The translations under genes were made by a program, and so were the position numbers. DNA of 29,044 nt. It comes from a virus. This document shows, piece after piece, positions 14,576 through 21,556 of this stretch (position 1 is its first letter; every line of letters begins with the position of its first letter). The notes beneath the pieces were generated by a model. The model saw only the letters and a list, made by a program, of their open reading frames with translations, did no database searches and had not been told where the DNA came from. The DNA is taken from the IMG/VR virus record IMGVR_UViG_3300044956_000293, positions 1 to 29,044 of that record; one strand, 5' to 3'.

Positions 14576-17500
14576 TCTGGGAACACTCTCGTTTCACGTG
14601 TTTGCGCAGCCACCCTGGCCAGCTCAGCGGTCGCGGCAGCAATCTTCTCTGCGGAACTATCAGCGGCCACGGCGTTGGCCTGGATCGCGTCTCCGGTCTG
14701 CCGCTCGGCATCCGAGCGCAGCTTCGCCACCTCTGCCCGCAGCTCCTTGATCTCGGTGACCAGTGGGACCATGTCGACCGTCCCCATGCGGCTGAAGTCG
14801 GGCAATGCCGCCGGCGCCGCGAAACCAGGCGTGCCGAGCGCCTCGCTGCTGGAACTGAAGGCCTTGGCGATATCGCCAATCGACACGCCGGCCGCCATTC
14901 GTTCCTGCCAATACTTCAACCCTTCGACGTCCGGCGCCCGCCCGAGGATCGACTGGTAGAGGGACGCCAGAGCGCTCGTCTGCGAGGAACCCACTACCGA
15001 CGACCCGGCCGCGCCCATGGTTGCGGCCAGCGCCTTGATCGCCTCGGTGACGGTCAATACGGCCTTCTTAACCTCGACCTGGCCAGCGACTTGCGCCTTG
15101 AGAGCATCCAGGCTGGCCTGGCCGACATCGACCTGACGCTCCGCCCACCGGATCGCCTCCTCGGTCGCTGCTTGCGCGTACGCGAAGTCGCGTTGATATT
15201 GGGCGCCCGATGCATTGACCAGCTGCGACGCCTCAAGGAAGGCCTGGTACGCCTCCGCATAGCGGCCCTGCGCCGCCTCATCGCCGCCGCGCGCCGCAGC
15301 GAGCGTGCGCTCGTACTGCGCCCGCGCTTCGAGATACTTCTGCTGCGGAGTCAGAGGCGACAGGCTGCCGAGGAGAGCGCTATCGCGTAGCGTGCGCAGG
15401 CTGCCTGCGAACGAACGCATCCGGCCCATGGTCGCCTCGATGGCTTCCCTCTCCGCGTCATACGTTTCAGTGAGAACGGAACGCGCCTCAGCCTGCGCAT
15501 CTGCTGCCGCCTTCGCGGCATCGGTGATATCGATCGTTGCGTCAGCCAGCTTGGAGGCTTCAGGGTGCAGATCTGCGAACACCTGCTGTACTCGCAGCAA
15601 GGCCGCCACGGCCGGCACTCCGGCCTCGCCAAGGGCAAGCTGCGCTTCCAGCAGCTTGCGGTACTCTGCGCGGTTTGCGGGCACCTGCAGGCTGACAGCG
15701 GCCAGGGCTGCGGTCATCTGCTTCGTTACGGCTTCGGCCTTTTCGGACTCGGTGTAGTAGTTCTGCATGAACGAGCCGGCGCCGCTGGCCAGGGCCTCGA
15801 TGCCGCCCGTTGCCTTCATCAGCGCGGAGACCGCGGAGTCGCTCAAGCCTGCGAATCCGACCAGCTGCTCGCCGAGCATTTTCAGCGCGCCCTGCGTAGC
15901 GTTGATGCTGTCGACCACCTTGGCCAGCTCTTCCAGACCAGCCCCCTCGCCTACGGCGTCAAGCATCTGCTTGGCCCAAGACGGCAGGCCGATACCGTCG
16001 AGCGCGGTGCGGACGGACTTGCTCAGCGCCTCGAGGTACTGCTTCTGGCCGGCCTCGCCGTTGGCGAATTCCTTCGGGGCCCAGCGGGAGGTGCGGGTGT
16101 CCTGCCAGTCGACGATCTTCTCGCCAAGCTTTGAGATCACCAGCGCGCCCCAGGCGCCGTCCTTGCTGGTGTCGTCGGCAAAGGCGGTCGCGGCCGTGTA
16201 GCCGGCGGATTTCCCGAACGCCAGGGCAGCAGAGTCGAGGATGCTGACTACGCCGCCGGCAAGCGCGCCGACGAACTTCTCAGTCTCGGTGTTCGTGCGG
16301 GTGCGCTCGAAGCGCAGCGATTCCGCCTGAATGGTCGATACCGTGCCGCCGGTAGCGGATGCGGCGCCGCCAGTGTGATAGGTGCCCGAGGTGTCGAGCT
16401 TCTTCCAGATCGCCACAGCTGCGGCGAGCGCGATCCCGATCGGGCCCATGGCACCGGCGACCATGCCGAGGCCGGAAGCGATGCCGCCCAATGTGCCGGT
16501 GGCCATGAGCGAAGTCGCGGCCGTGAGCGAACCGGTCAGGGTCGTTGCACCCGTCAGCCAGCCGGCGCCGGCCATCAGCGAGCCCGACAAGCCGCCGGCA
16601 CCGAAGAGCGAACCAGTTGCGCTCAGCACATTGCCTGCGACACCACTACCGCCACCGCCGCCCGCAGCAGCTGCAGGCGTGGAAACTCCCAACATACCGT
16701 TGACCGCCCCAGCGACCGGATTGATCACAGCGGAGATGACTGGTCGCAGCACGAGTGTGCTGAACATGTTCTTAAGCGTGTTGATGAGGTTCTTGCCGAT
16801 CGACTGCCCCGACTCGAAGCCGCGAAGCAAGGCGTCGGTCAGAAACCTCTCGATGCTCTCGGCGCCGCGCTTCCATTCTTCCTCGGCCGACTTGGCTTCG
16901 TCGGCGGCGATCTTCTTGCGAGCACCCTGCCGCTGCTCGCCGGCGAGCGCGCGCAATGCTGCAGCCTCGTCGCGATACTGCTGCGCGAGCTGGCCGCTCA
17001 GGTCCAACCCTTCCGCGATATCAGCGTTTTCTTCCGCACGCGCTGCGCGGCTCTCCAGTCGCACGGCGTTGAGCTCGGCCAGTTCGATGGCGTTCAGCCC
17101 GATTGCTTCGTTCTCGTCGCGCTGTGCCTGCAGGCCCGACAGCGCGCGTGCCTTCGCCTCCGCAGCCAGATCGTAAGCATCGGCGAACTGCACCGCCGCA
17201 TCGGTCATCGCTTTACGATGCGCGATCTCCTCGTCCGCTGCGGCCTTTACTGCCGGCTGCTTGGCCAGCAGATTGGCCTGCGCCTTCGTCAGCTGCTCGA
17301 GCGAGATCCGGCCCTTCGCATATTGGACGCTGAGCTGGTCCCATTCCTTGGCGAAGGAGCCAGTCAGGCCCGCGACCTCGGCCAGCACCTTCGCCTCTTC
17401 CTCGCGCGCCTTGGTTGCCTTGTTGGCTTCGTCGGCGAGCTCGGCCGCACTTTTCCCGACGACGGTCGCGTGCCGAGTGTAATTCGTCATTGCCACTACA

Positions 17501-18498
17501 GACCCGTCGGCCGTAGACGACCAGGCCGCCTCGATGGAAGCCAGGGTCGCCTTCCAGCTATCGCCCACGTCGGCCTGCCACTGCCGACCGATCTCGGCCG
17601 CCTGGCTGAAGTTGCCCTGCAGGAGCGAGACGATCTGAGCGCCGGCTGCGCCGACCGTCTTGCCGATGGTCGAGAAAACCTCGACGACGCCGACAGCGAC
17701 GGTGTACAGGATTTTCAGCCCGGTGGCCAGGAAGCTCGCCGTGTTCTTGAGCCGGTCGCCGCTCGTCATGGTGGTCAGGAACTGGCCGGTGAGGTTGCTC
17801 AGCGTCGGCAGCAGCTCGGCGGCGATCCCTCGGGCAACGCCCTGGCTGCCGAGGACCAGCAGGTCGAGCGTATCGTTGAAGTCGCCCGCCTTGTCGACAG
17901 CCTCCTGGCTCAGCGTCAGGCCGAGCTTGCGCGCCATTTCGTCCATCCCGCGCAGGCCTTCGGCACCTTCGTTCAGCATAGGTATCATTGCGGCGCCCGA
18001 TTTGCCGAAAATCTCCTGCGCGAGCGCGGTCTTCTGGACGCCGTCCTCCATGTTGGCGAACTTGTCGGCCAGCTCGTAGAGCATGTCCTTGTTGGTCTTC
18101 AGCTGGCCGGTCGCGTCCTTGGTCTTGACGCCCAGCTTGTCGAACGCGTCATTCCCGTCGACGATCTGCTTGGACAGCTTCGACATGCTGCCCTCAAGGG
18201 CACCTGCTTCCATGCCCCCTTTCTGGAAGGCCAGCTCGAGGCCGGCCAGGTCCTCGATGGCAATGCCGGTCTTTTGGGACAGATCGCTTGCCGCGTCGGT
18301 GGCGTCGATCGCAGTCTTGATCCAGCCGGTGAATGCGGCGATCGACAGCGTCGCACCGATGCCGCCGAGGACGCCGCCAATGATCCCGCCAGCCTTGGAC
18401 ACCTGGTCGAGGGCGCCGACTGCCTGGGTGCGGAATCGCTGGAATTCCGTGACCGCGCGGTTGGCGTCGGCTGTAATAATTACTCGGGATTCGCTCAT
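14572..18498 (-). CDS. Tail tape measure protein with C-terminal DUF4214-like segment
   Basis: A 1308-residue protein, the longest in the window, which sets tail length and fills the tail lumen. Residues 1-560 are mainly helix (ANRAVTEFQRFRTQAVGALD and long Ala/Glu/Lys runs). About 585-697 is a Gly/Ala-rich hydrophobic stretch (GGGGGSGVAGNVLSAT to AMGPIGIALAAAVAIW), suited to membrane insertion during DNA entry. Helices follow to about 1170. Near 1177-1225, LYQSILGRAPDVEGLKYWQE and IGDIAKAFSSSSE match a DUF4214-type repeat. The ATG at 18498 overlaps the stop of the chaperone extension frame (ATGA); an in-frame upstream extension to 18708 is shadow. At about 3 residues per 4.5 angstroms, the length suggests a tail near 190-200 nm if fully helical, a rough inference. 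Confidence 0.93.
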   Translation of the reverse strand: MSESRVIITADANRAVTEFQRFRTQAVGALDQVSKAGGIIGGVLGGIGATLSIAAFTGWIKTAIDATDAASDLSQKTGIAIEDLAGLELAFQKGGMEAGALEGSMSKLSKQIVDGNDAFDKLGVKTKDATGQLKTNKDMLYELADKFANMEDGVQKTALAQEIFGKSGAAMIPMLNEGAEGLRGMDEMARKLGLTLSQEAVDKAGDFNDTLDLLVLGSQGVARGIAAELLPTLSNLTGQFLTTMTSGDRLKNTASFLATGLKILYTVAVGVVEVFSTIGKTVGAAGAQIVSLLQGNFSQAAEIGRQWQADVGDSWKATLASIEAAWSSTADGSVVAMTNYTRHATVVGKSAAELADEANKATKAREEEAKVLAEVAGLTGSFAKEWDQLSVQYAKGRISLEQLTKAQANLLAKQPAVKAAADEEIAHRKAMTDAAVQFADAYDLAAEAKARALSGLQAQRDENEAIGLNAIELAELNAVRLESRAARAEENADIAEGLDLSGQLAQQYRDEAAALRALAGEQRQGARKKIAADEAKSAEEEWKRGAESIERFLTDALLRGFESGQSIGKNLINTLKNMFSTLVLRPVISAVINPVAGAVNGMLGVSTPAAAAGGGGGSGVAGNVLSATGSLFGAGGLSGSLMAGAGWLTGATTLTGSLTAATSLMATGTLGGIASGLGMVAGAMGPIGIALAAAVAIWKKLDTSGTYHTGGAASATGGTVSTIQAESLRFERTRTNTETEKFVGALAGGVVSILDSAALAFGKSAGYTAATAFADDTSKDGAWGALVISKLGEKIVDWQDTRTSRWAPKEFANGEAGQKQYLEALSKSVRTALDGIGLPSWAKQMLDAVGEGAGLEELAKVVDSINATQGALKMLGEQLVGFAGLSDSAVSALMKATGGIEALASGAGSFMQNYYTESEKAEAVTKQMTAALAAVSLQVPANRAEYRKLLEAQLALGEAGVPAVAALLRVQQVFADLHPEASKLADATIDITDAAKAAADAQAEARSVLTETYDAEREAIEATMGRMRSFAGSLRTLRDSALLGSLSPLTPQQKYLEARAQYERTLAAARGGDEAAQGRYAEAYQAFLEASQLVNASGAQYQRDFAYAQAATEEAIRWAERQVDVGQASLDALKAQVAGQVEVKKAVLTVTEAIKALAATMGAAGSSVVGSSQTSALASLYQSILGRAPDVEGLKYWQERMAAGVSIGDIAKAFSSSSEALGTPGFAAPAALPDFSRMGTVDMVPLVTEIKELRAEVAKLRSDAERQTGDAIQANAVAADSSAEKIAAATAELARVAAQTRETRVFPE

Positions 18499-18899
18499 TT
18501 CTTCTTTTCTCTCCACGCTGCCAAGGTCGCGCGCTCCATCGCCTGAACTTCCGAAAACAGCCTGGGCCATTCCTTGCGCCGTATACCCTGCGCATCGCGA
18601 ACCACGTCCACGCCGGCGTAGTTCAGGCCGACGGCGCCGCCTGGGCCGACATGCCACTGGGTCGATACAGCCTGGAAGAAATTCCAGGCCTTCACGTTTT
18701 CGGGCCACAGGTAGATCGGCTCTACCTGCTCCTGCTGGAAGACCGGCATCAGGCCGAATGCAGCAGCAGCCTCGTCGACCACTGCCTGGTCCTCCTCAAG
18801 CTGCTCGGGGCTGGCCAGCTGACCAAGCGCCGCACAGCGCGCGACCTGCGCTAGTTTTTTTCGTTCGCGCTCGATTCCTTGGCGAAGGCGTTGAAGCAC
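18495..18899 (-). CDS. DUF1799-like tail chaperone extension (GT-type frame)
   Basis: The frame is open from 18899 to 18495 and its useful part starts at 18854. It encodes a DUF1799-like domain: a helical start (ASPEQLEEDQAVVDEAAAAF), then YLWPENVKAWNFFQAVSTQW, a GGAVGLNYAGVD segment and KEWPRLFSEVQAMERATL. In lambda-like tail clusters this product is usually made by a -1 frameshift from the preceding chaperone gene. Here the upstream gene ends in GAA AAA AAC TAG, and a slip on A AAA AAC (18860-18854) continues as CTA GCG CAG in this frame. The fusion would have about 235 residues. The local ATG at 18899 lies in the overlap, has no clear ribosome-binding site, and is probably not used. It overlaps the tape measure start. 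Confidence 0.82.
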   Translation of the reverse strand: MLQRLRQGIERERKKLAQVARCAALGQLASPEQLEEDQAVVDEAAAAFGLMPVFQQEQVEPIYLWPENVKAWNFFQAVSTQWHVGPGGAVGLNYAGVDVVRDAQGIRRKEWPRLFSEVQAMERATLAAWREKKK

Positions 18900-19201
18900 A
18901 CCAGGGCCATGCCGCTGATGTCCAGCAGCGCATCGAAGGCTTCAGGGCAGAACTCCGCCGGCTGGTTGTTTTCCTGGTCGATGATCAGGCGCTGGCCCTT
19001 CCAGTCGGTCGTCACTTCCTTCATGACTTCCTTCATGTCGAACTCGCCGCTGTTGATGCGGTCCTTCAGGTTGCTCGCCGGCAGGCGGTTGCAGGTCAGG
19101 GTGAACTTGAACGGCACAGGCTGGCCGGCGGCGTCCTTGGTGGAACCCTTGACGGTCACGAGCACAGTCGCGCTGATGACGGGGATAAAACGCTTGTTCA
19201 T
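18851..19201 (-). CDS. Tail assembly chaperone (gpG-like)
   Basis: A 116-residue protein (MNKRFIPVISATVLVTVKG, a beta-strand start, then a helical C-terminal half) between the tail-tube and tape-measure genes. That is the position and size of tail assembly chaperones, which coat the tape measure during tail assembly. Its last codons contain a canonical -1 slippery heptamer (see 18854-18860), giving a G plus GT pair as in lambda. The ATG at 19201 has GAGAG upstream. I chose it because the in-frame extension to 19294 overlaps the tube gene and has a basic shadow-like composition. Confidence 0.85.
   Translation of the reverse strand: MNKRFIPVISATVLVTVKGSTKDAAGQPVPFKFTLTCNRLPASNLKDRINSGEFDMKEVMKEVTTDWKGQRLIIDQENNQPAEFCPEAFDALLDISGMALVCFNAFAKESSANEKN
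18854..18860 (-). other. Programmed -1 frameshift site, A AAA AAC
   Basis: On the minus strand the heptamer A AAA AAC sits in the correct phase (GAA AAA AAC TAG), directly before the stop of the chaperone gene. The -1 frame downstream is the DUF1799-like frame. A short GC hairpin (18846-18851 with 18832-18837) could assist, but its 2-base spacing is shorter than usual. This matches the G/GT rule of tail chaperone genes. Confidence 0.8.
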
Positions 19202-19218
19202 GTTGTCTCTCGAAATGC

Positions 19219-19232
19219 GGGCCCGCAGGCCC
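19219..19232 (-). other. Hairpin after the tail-tube gene
   Basis: GGGCC (19219-19223) and GGCCC (19228-19232) pair around CGCA, 7 bases past the tube gene stop. No T run follows. It may protect the 3' end of the message of an abundant protein. Confidence 0.35.
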
Positions 19233-19238
19233 TGGTTA

Positions 19239-20225
19239 TTAAGCGAAGCTGGTGAAGATGCGGAATTCGTCGTTGCCGGCGACCGGCAGCGCACGCAGCT
19301 TGTAGCCGTTGAGGCGCTCGCCGTTGAGCTCTTCCTTGGTCGGCTCCTTGAACTGCGCTGCCGGCAGGAAGACGCCGACCTTGTCGTGGGCGACGGTGCC
19401 GTGGATCAGGCCGATGCTCTTCTTCGCGGCGCTCTTGACGTCGGCCATGAACGCGACTTCCTGCGCTGCGGTCAGCTTCAGCTTCACTGCAGCGGTGACT
19501 TCGCGATCAGTGATGGCGATCGACTTGCCGCCCAGGAGCTTCTGGAAGGTTGCAGTGATGCCGAGGTCGACCGTCAAGCCCTGGCTCGGATAGGCCTGGC
19601 CGCCAACAAATGCCGGCGCCGCCGCTACCGCATGGGTCGCGCCGATGGTGATGTCGCCCGAGTTATCGTCCGTGACGATCTGCGGCACGCGCCAGGCAGT
19701 AAGCGTGGTGGTCGGGTTCGCCAGCTCGGCGAGGCCACCGTCGACGCCCATCATCTTGAAGCTGATGATCGGCTTTTGGCCGACGGTCAGATCCAGCGTG
19801 GCAGTGCCGCGCACGCCAAGCAGCTTGTGCAGGACGCCGTCATCGAAGTAGTAGATCGTCGAGGATTCGAACGCGCCCGAGATCGGGGTGTAGTCGACGC
19901 GCTGGCCGGCGGTGATCGTTTCCGCAAAGCCGATGGAGCGCATCAGCGGGCCCCAGGCCGGCGCCGTAGCGACAGCTCCGGCGCCGACGAGCTCGATGTC
20001 GAAGCCGCACTCGACGTAGCTCGCGCCTGGCAGCTCCTCGGAGGCGCCGAGGTAGTCGCGGATGATGTCGCGCTTGATGTACTCGGCATTCAGCGGATTG
20101 ATCGAGACGTTGCTAACGACCAGCGCGTTGGCGGCGCCGGTCGGTGTTGCGTCTTGGCCATAGATCGCTTCCAGCTTGGCCAGGATCACAGTCTTGCGAA
20201 TGAGACGTTCGGTAATTGCCGGCAT
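19239..20225 (-). CDS. Major tail tube protein
   Basis: A 328-residue protein directly before the tail chaperone pair, where the tube subunit lies in lambda-like clusters. The N-terminus (MPAITERLIRKTVILAKLEA, then TGAANALVVSNVSINPLNAE, IKRDIIRDYLG) is typical of large tail-tube proteins annotated from Mu- and lambda-like prophages. The centre has alternating strands (GTATLDLTVGQKPIISFKMMG, LTVDLGITATFQ). The fold class shares ancestry with Hcp, encoded elsewhere in this window, but the two sequences are not similar to the eye. It is followed by a short hairpin. The ATG at 20225 has GGAGTAAGG upstream. Confidence 0.88.
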   Translation of the reverse strand: MPAITERLIRKTVILAKLEAIYGQDATPTGAANALVVSNVSINPLNAEYIKRDIIRDYLGASEELPGASYVECGFDIELVGAGAVATAPAWGPLMRSIGFAETITAGQRVDYTPISGAFESSTIYYFDDGVLHKLLGVRGTATLDLTVGQKPIISFKMMGVDGGLAELANPTTTLTAWRVPQIVTDDNSGDITIGATHAVAAAPAFVGGQAYPSQGLTVDLGITATFQKLLGGKSIAITDREVTAAVKLKLTAAQEVAFMADVKSAAKKSIGLIHGTVAHDKVGVFLPAAQFKEPTKEELNGERLNGYKLRALPVAGNDEFRIFTSFA

Positions 20226-20228
20226 GCC

Positions 20229-20420
20229 TTACTCCTGCTCGGGTTGTTCTTCGTCCGGCTCCTGCTTGACCAGGTCGCCGGTATCGGGGTTGCGGATATA
20301 GCTGCCGCCCAGGGCAGGCTCTTGGTGCACCACTTCGGGCGAGGCCCGTGCAGACGTCTGCAATTGGCCTTTGCCGGTGGTCTGCAGCGCTTCGTCGGCG
20401 CCGTCGATCTCGTCGTTCAT
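20229..20420 (-). CDS. Small acidic hypothetical protein
   Basis: A 63-residue acidic protein with a probably disordered, Glu/Pro/Gln-rich sequence (EALQTTGKGQLQ, VHQEPALGGSYIRNPDTGD, KQEPDEEQPEQE). The ATG at 20420 overlaps the stop of the tail completion gene (ATGA), which decides the start and supports it as a real gene. It ends 3 bases before the tube gene. Similar short genes occur between tail terminator and tube genes in related prophages, with no assigned function. The GTGCAGACGTCTG palindrome lies inside it. Confidence 0.65.
   Translation of the reverse strand: MNDEIDGADEALQTTGKGQLQTSARASPEVVHQEPALGGSYIRNPDTGDLVKQEPDEEQPEQE
20348..20360. repeat. Palindromic word GTGCAGACGTCTG, copy 3
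   Basis: Third copy of the 13-base word, here inside the small acidic gene (read as LQTSA). The surrounding TGCAGACGTCTGCA (20349-20362) is a perfect 14-bp palindrome. Confidence 0.7.
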
Positions 20421-20866
20421 AACTTCAGGGTTCTCCCGTTTGTTTGGTGTTTCACTACGAAGCGCGCGCTCACGCACGCCATGCTGTTGTCCAGCTCATC
20501 AAAGTCCCATGCCAGCGTGTCGCCGGCGACGGGCTCGATGTCCATTACGCCGTAGCCGAGGCCGGTGCCGGCGTCGAGGTTGTCGAAGACCGACTCGAGC
20601 ATCTGGTCCGCGGCAGTGCCGGGAACGTCGTCGGCGCCGTCGCGGCCGTAGCACTCGATCTCGATCAGCGTGTGCCAGGACGTGCGACCGCCCAGCTGCT
20701 TGTTCTCCTGCGACAGCGACCGGCCGAGGCGGACCACGACTGCGCGGGCTTTGTCGGCTGGGATCGCACGCCGGCGGTTGACGTAGAACTTGGCGGCCGC
20801 AAGGGCCGGGTCCTCCTGCAGGCGCTGCGCGATCGCCTGGACGATGATCAGGTGCTGCGTGGTCAT
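20417..20866 (-). CDS. Tail completion / terminator protein (gpU/gpZ-like)
   Basis: A 149-residue protein whose start overlaps the head-tail joining gene (ATGA) and whose stop overlaps the small acidic gene (ATGA). MTTQHLIIVQAIAQRLQEDP followed by RAVVVRLGRSLSQ, TLIEIECYGRDG and VSARFVVKHQTN gives a helix then a four-stranded sheet, the plan of tail terminator proteins that cap the tube and join the head. The position between head-joining and tube genes agrees. Exact family membership is uncertain. Confidence 0.78.
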   Translation of the reverse strand: MTTQHLIIVQAIAQRLQEDPALAAAKFYVNRRRAIPADKARAVVVRLGRSLSQENKQLGGRTSWHTLIEIECYGRDGADDVPGTAADQMLESVFDNLDAGTGLGYGVMDIEPVAGDTLAWDFDELDNSMACVSARFVVKHQTNGRTLKL

Positions 20867-21165
20867 GCCTTCTCCAGCAGGGCCACGCTGAGACCCGCCT
20901 GATCGCCGTCGGGCTGGCAGTCCGCAACCCTCCAAGCGGCGCCGTTGACGGTGATGCGCATCTCGTTGAAATCGTCCGGCACCCGGTCGCTGGCGATCAC
21001 CATCTGCGGCGCCGAAGCCCCCATGCCGAGGCCGACCATGCCTGCCTTGTACTCGGCGTCGAAGATGACGGGGATGTCGCCCTCGACGCCGGGAATGCGC
21101 GCGATGGCATTCGCCAGGCGCTGCATCACCAGCCGGTTGCCCCGAGCCTCAAGGTCAGCGAACAT
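20863..21165 (-). CDS. Head-tail joining protein (gpFII-like position)
   Basis: A 100-residue protein. MFADLEARGNRLVMQRLANA is an N-terminal helix; VIFDAEYKAG, APQMVIASDRV, EMRITVNGAAWRVADCQPDG and GLSVALLEKA form a small beta barrel, as in head-tail attachment proteins of the lambda gpFII kind. The start shares its A with the stop of the DUF2190 gene (TGATG). The order decoration protein, joining protein, tail completion matches lambda D, FII, Z/U with gaps. The assignment rests on size, strand pattern and position. Confidence 0.75.
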   Translation of the reverse strand: MFADLEARGNRLVMQRLANAIARIPGVEGDIPVIFDAEYKAGMVGLGMGASAPQMVIASDRVPDDFNEMRITVNGAAWRVADCQPDGDQAGLSVALLEKA

Positions 21166-21494
21166 CAGGCGTTGATCTTGATTTGGACGGTGGCAGCACC
21201 AGGTCCTGCCGGCGCCGCAGCATAGCCGGCCACATTGAGCGCGCCGGCAGTTTCGGTGACGCGGTTGTTGGCCGGATCCCAATACAGCACCTCGCCCACG
21301 GCCGTGTCGTCGGTCGTCAGACGCGGAACGCTCCAGACACCCGTCACGGACACAGAGCCGGTGCTGCCGGTCGGGATGTCGGTCAGGGCGATACCGATGC
21401 GCTTGCCCATCGCCACGACGGCGCCGGAAGCAATGGCAGCCCCGGCGTTGGTGAAGTTGAGCACGTCGCCTTCGCTCACGTAATTCTTTGCCAT
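21165..21494 (-). CDS. DUF2190 capsid decoration-like protein
   Basis: A 109-residue DUF2190 protein. MAKNYVSEGDVLNFTNAGAA, SGAVVAMGKRIGIALTDIPT, a VTGVWSVPR segment, GEVLYWDPANNRVT and the final ATVQIKINA are the family pattern of small beta-barrel proteins encoded next to major capsid genes, thought to cement or decorate the capsid. The ATG at 21494 has AAGGAG upstream. A GC-rich hairpin (21520-21537) separates it from the capsid gene, so its translation is not coupled to capsid. Confidence 0.85.
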   Translation of the reverse strand: MAKNYVSEGDVLNFTNAGAAIASGAVVAMGKRIGIALTDIPTGSTGSVSVTGVWSVPRLTTDDTAVGEVLYWDPANNRVTETAGALNVAGYAAAPAGPGAATVQIKINA

Positions 21495-21519
21495 TACTGG
21501 CTCCTTTTCGATTCAGGGA

Positions 21520-21537
21520 GCGCCGCTCGCGCGGCGC
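21520..21537 (-). other. GC-rich hairpin after the capsid gene
   Basis: GCGCCGC (21520-21526) and GCGGCGC (21531-21537) form a perfect 7-bp stem with a TCGC loop in the 62-base gap between the capsid and decoration genes. There is no T run on the minus strand. It may stabilise the capsid message or act as a partial attenuator. Confidence 0.4.
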
Positions 21538-21556
21538 CGTGGTTGGATGGTTGGGA

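Noticed and set aside
16375-18546. 723-residue plus-strand reading frame
   Set aside because: Antisense to the tape measure gene; His/Arg/Leu-rich with no domain, as expected from high-GC third-codon bias.
18855-18899. Independent ATG start for the DUF1799-like frame at 18899
   Set aside because: A canonical slippery heptamer in phase explains expression better; no binding site precedes the ATG and the extra residues lie in the overlap.
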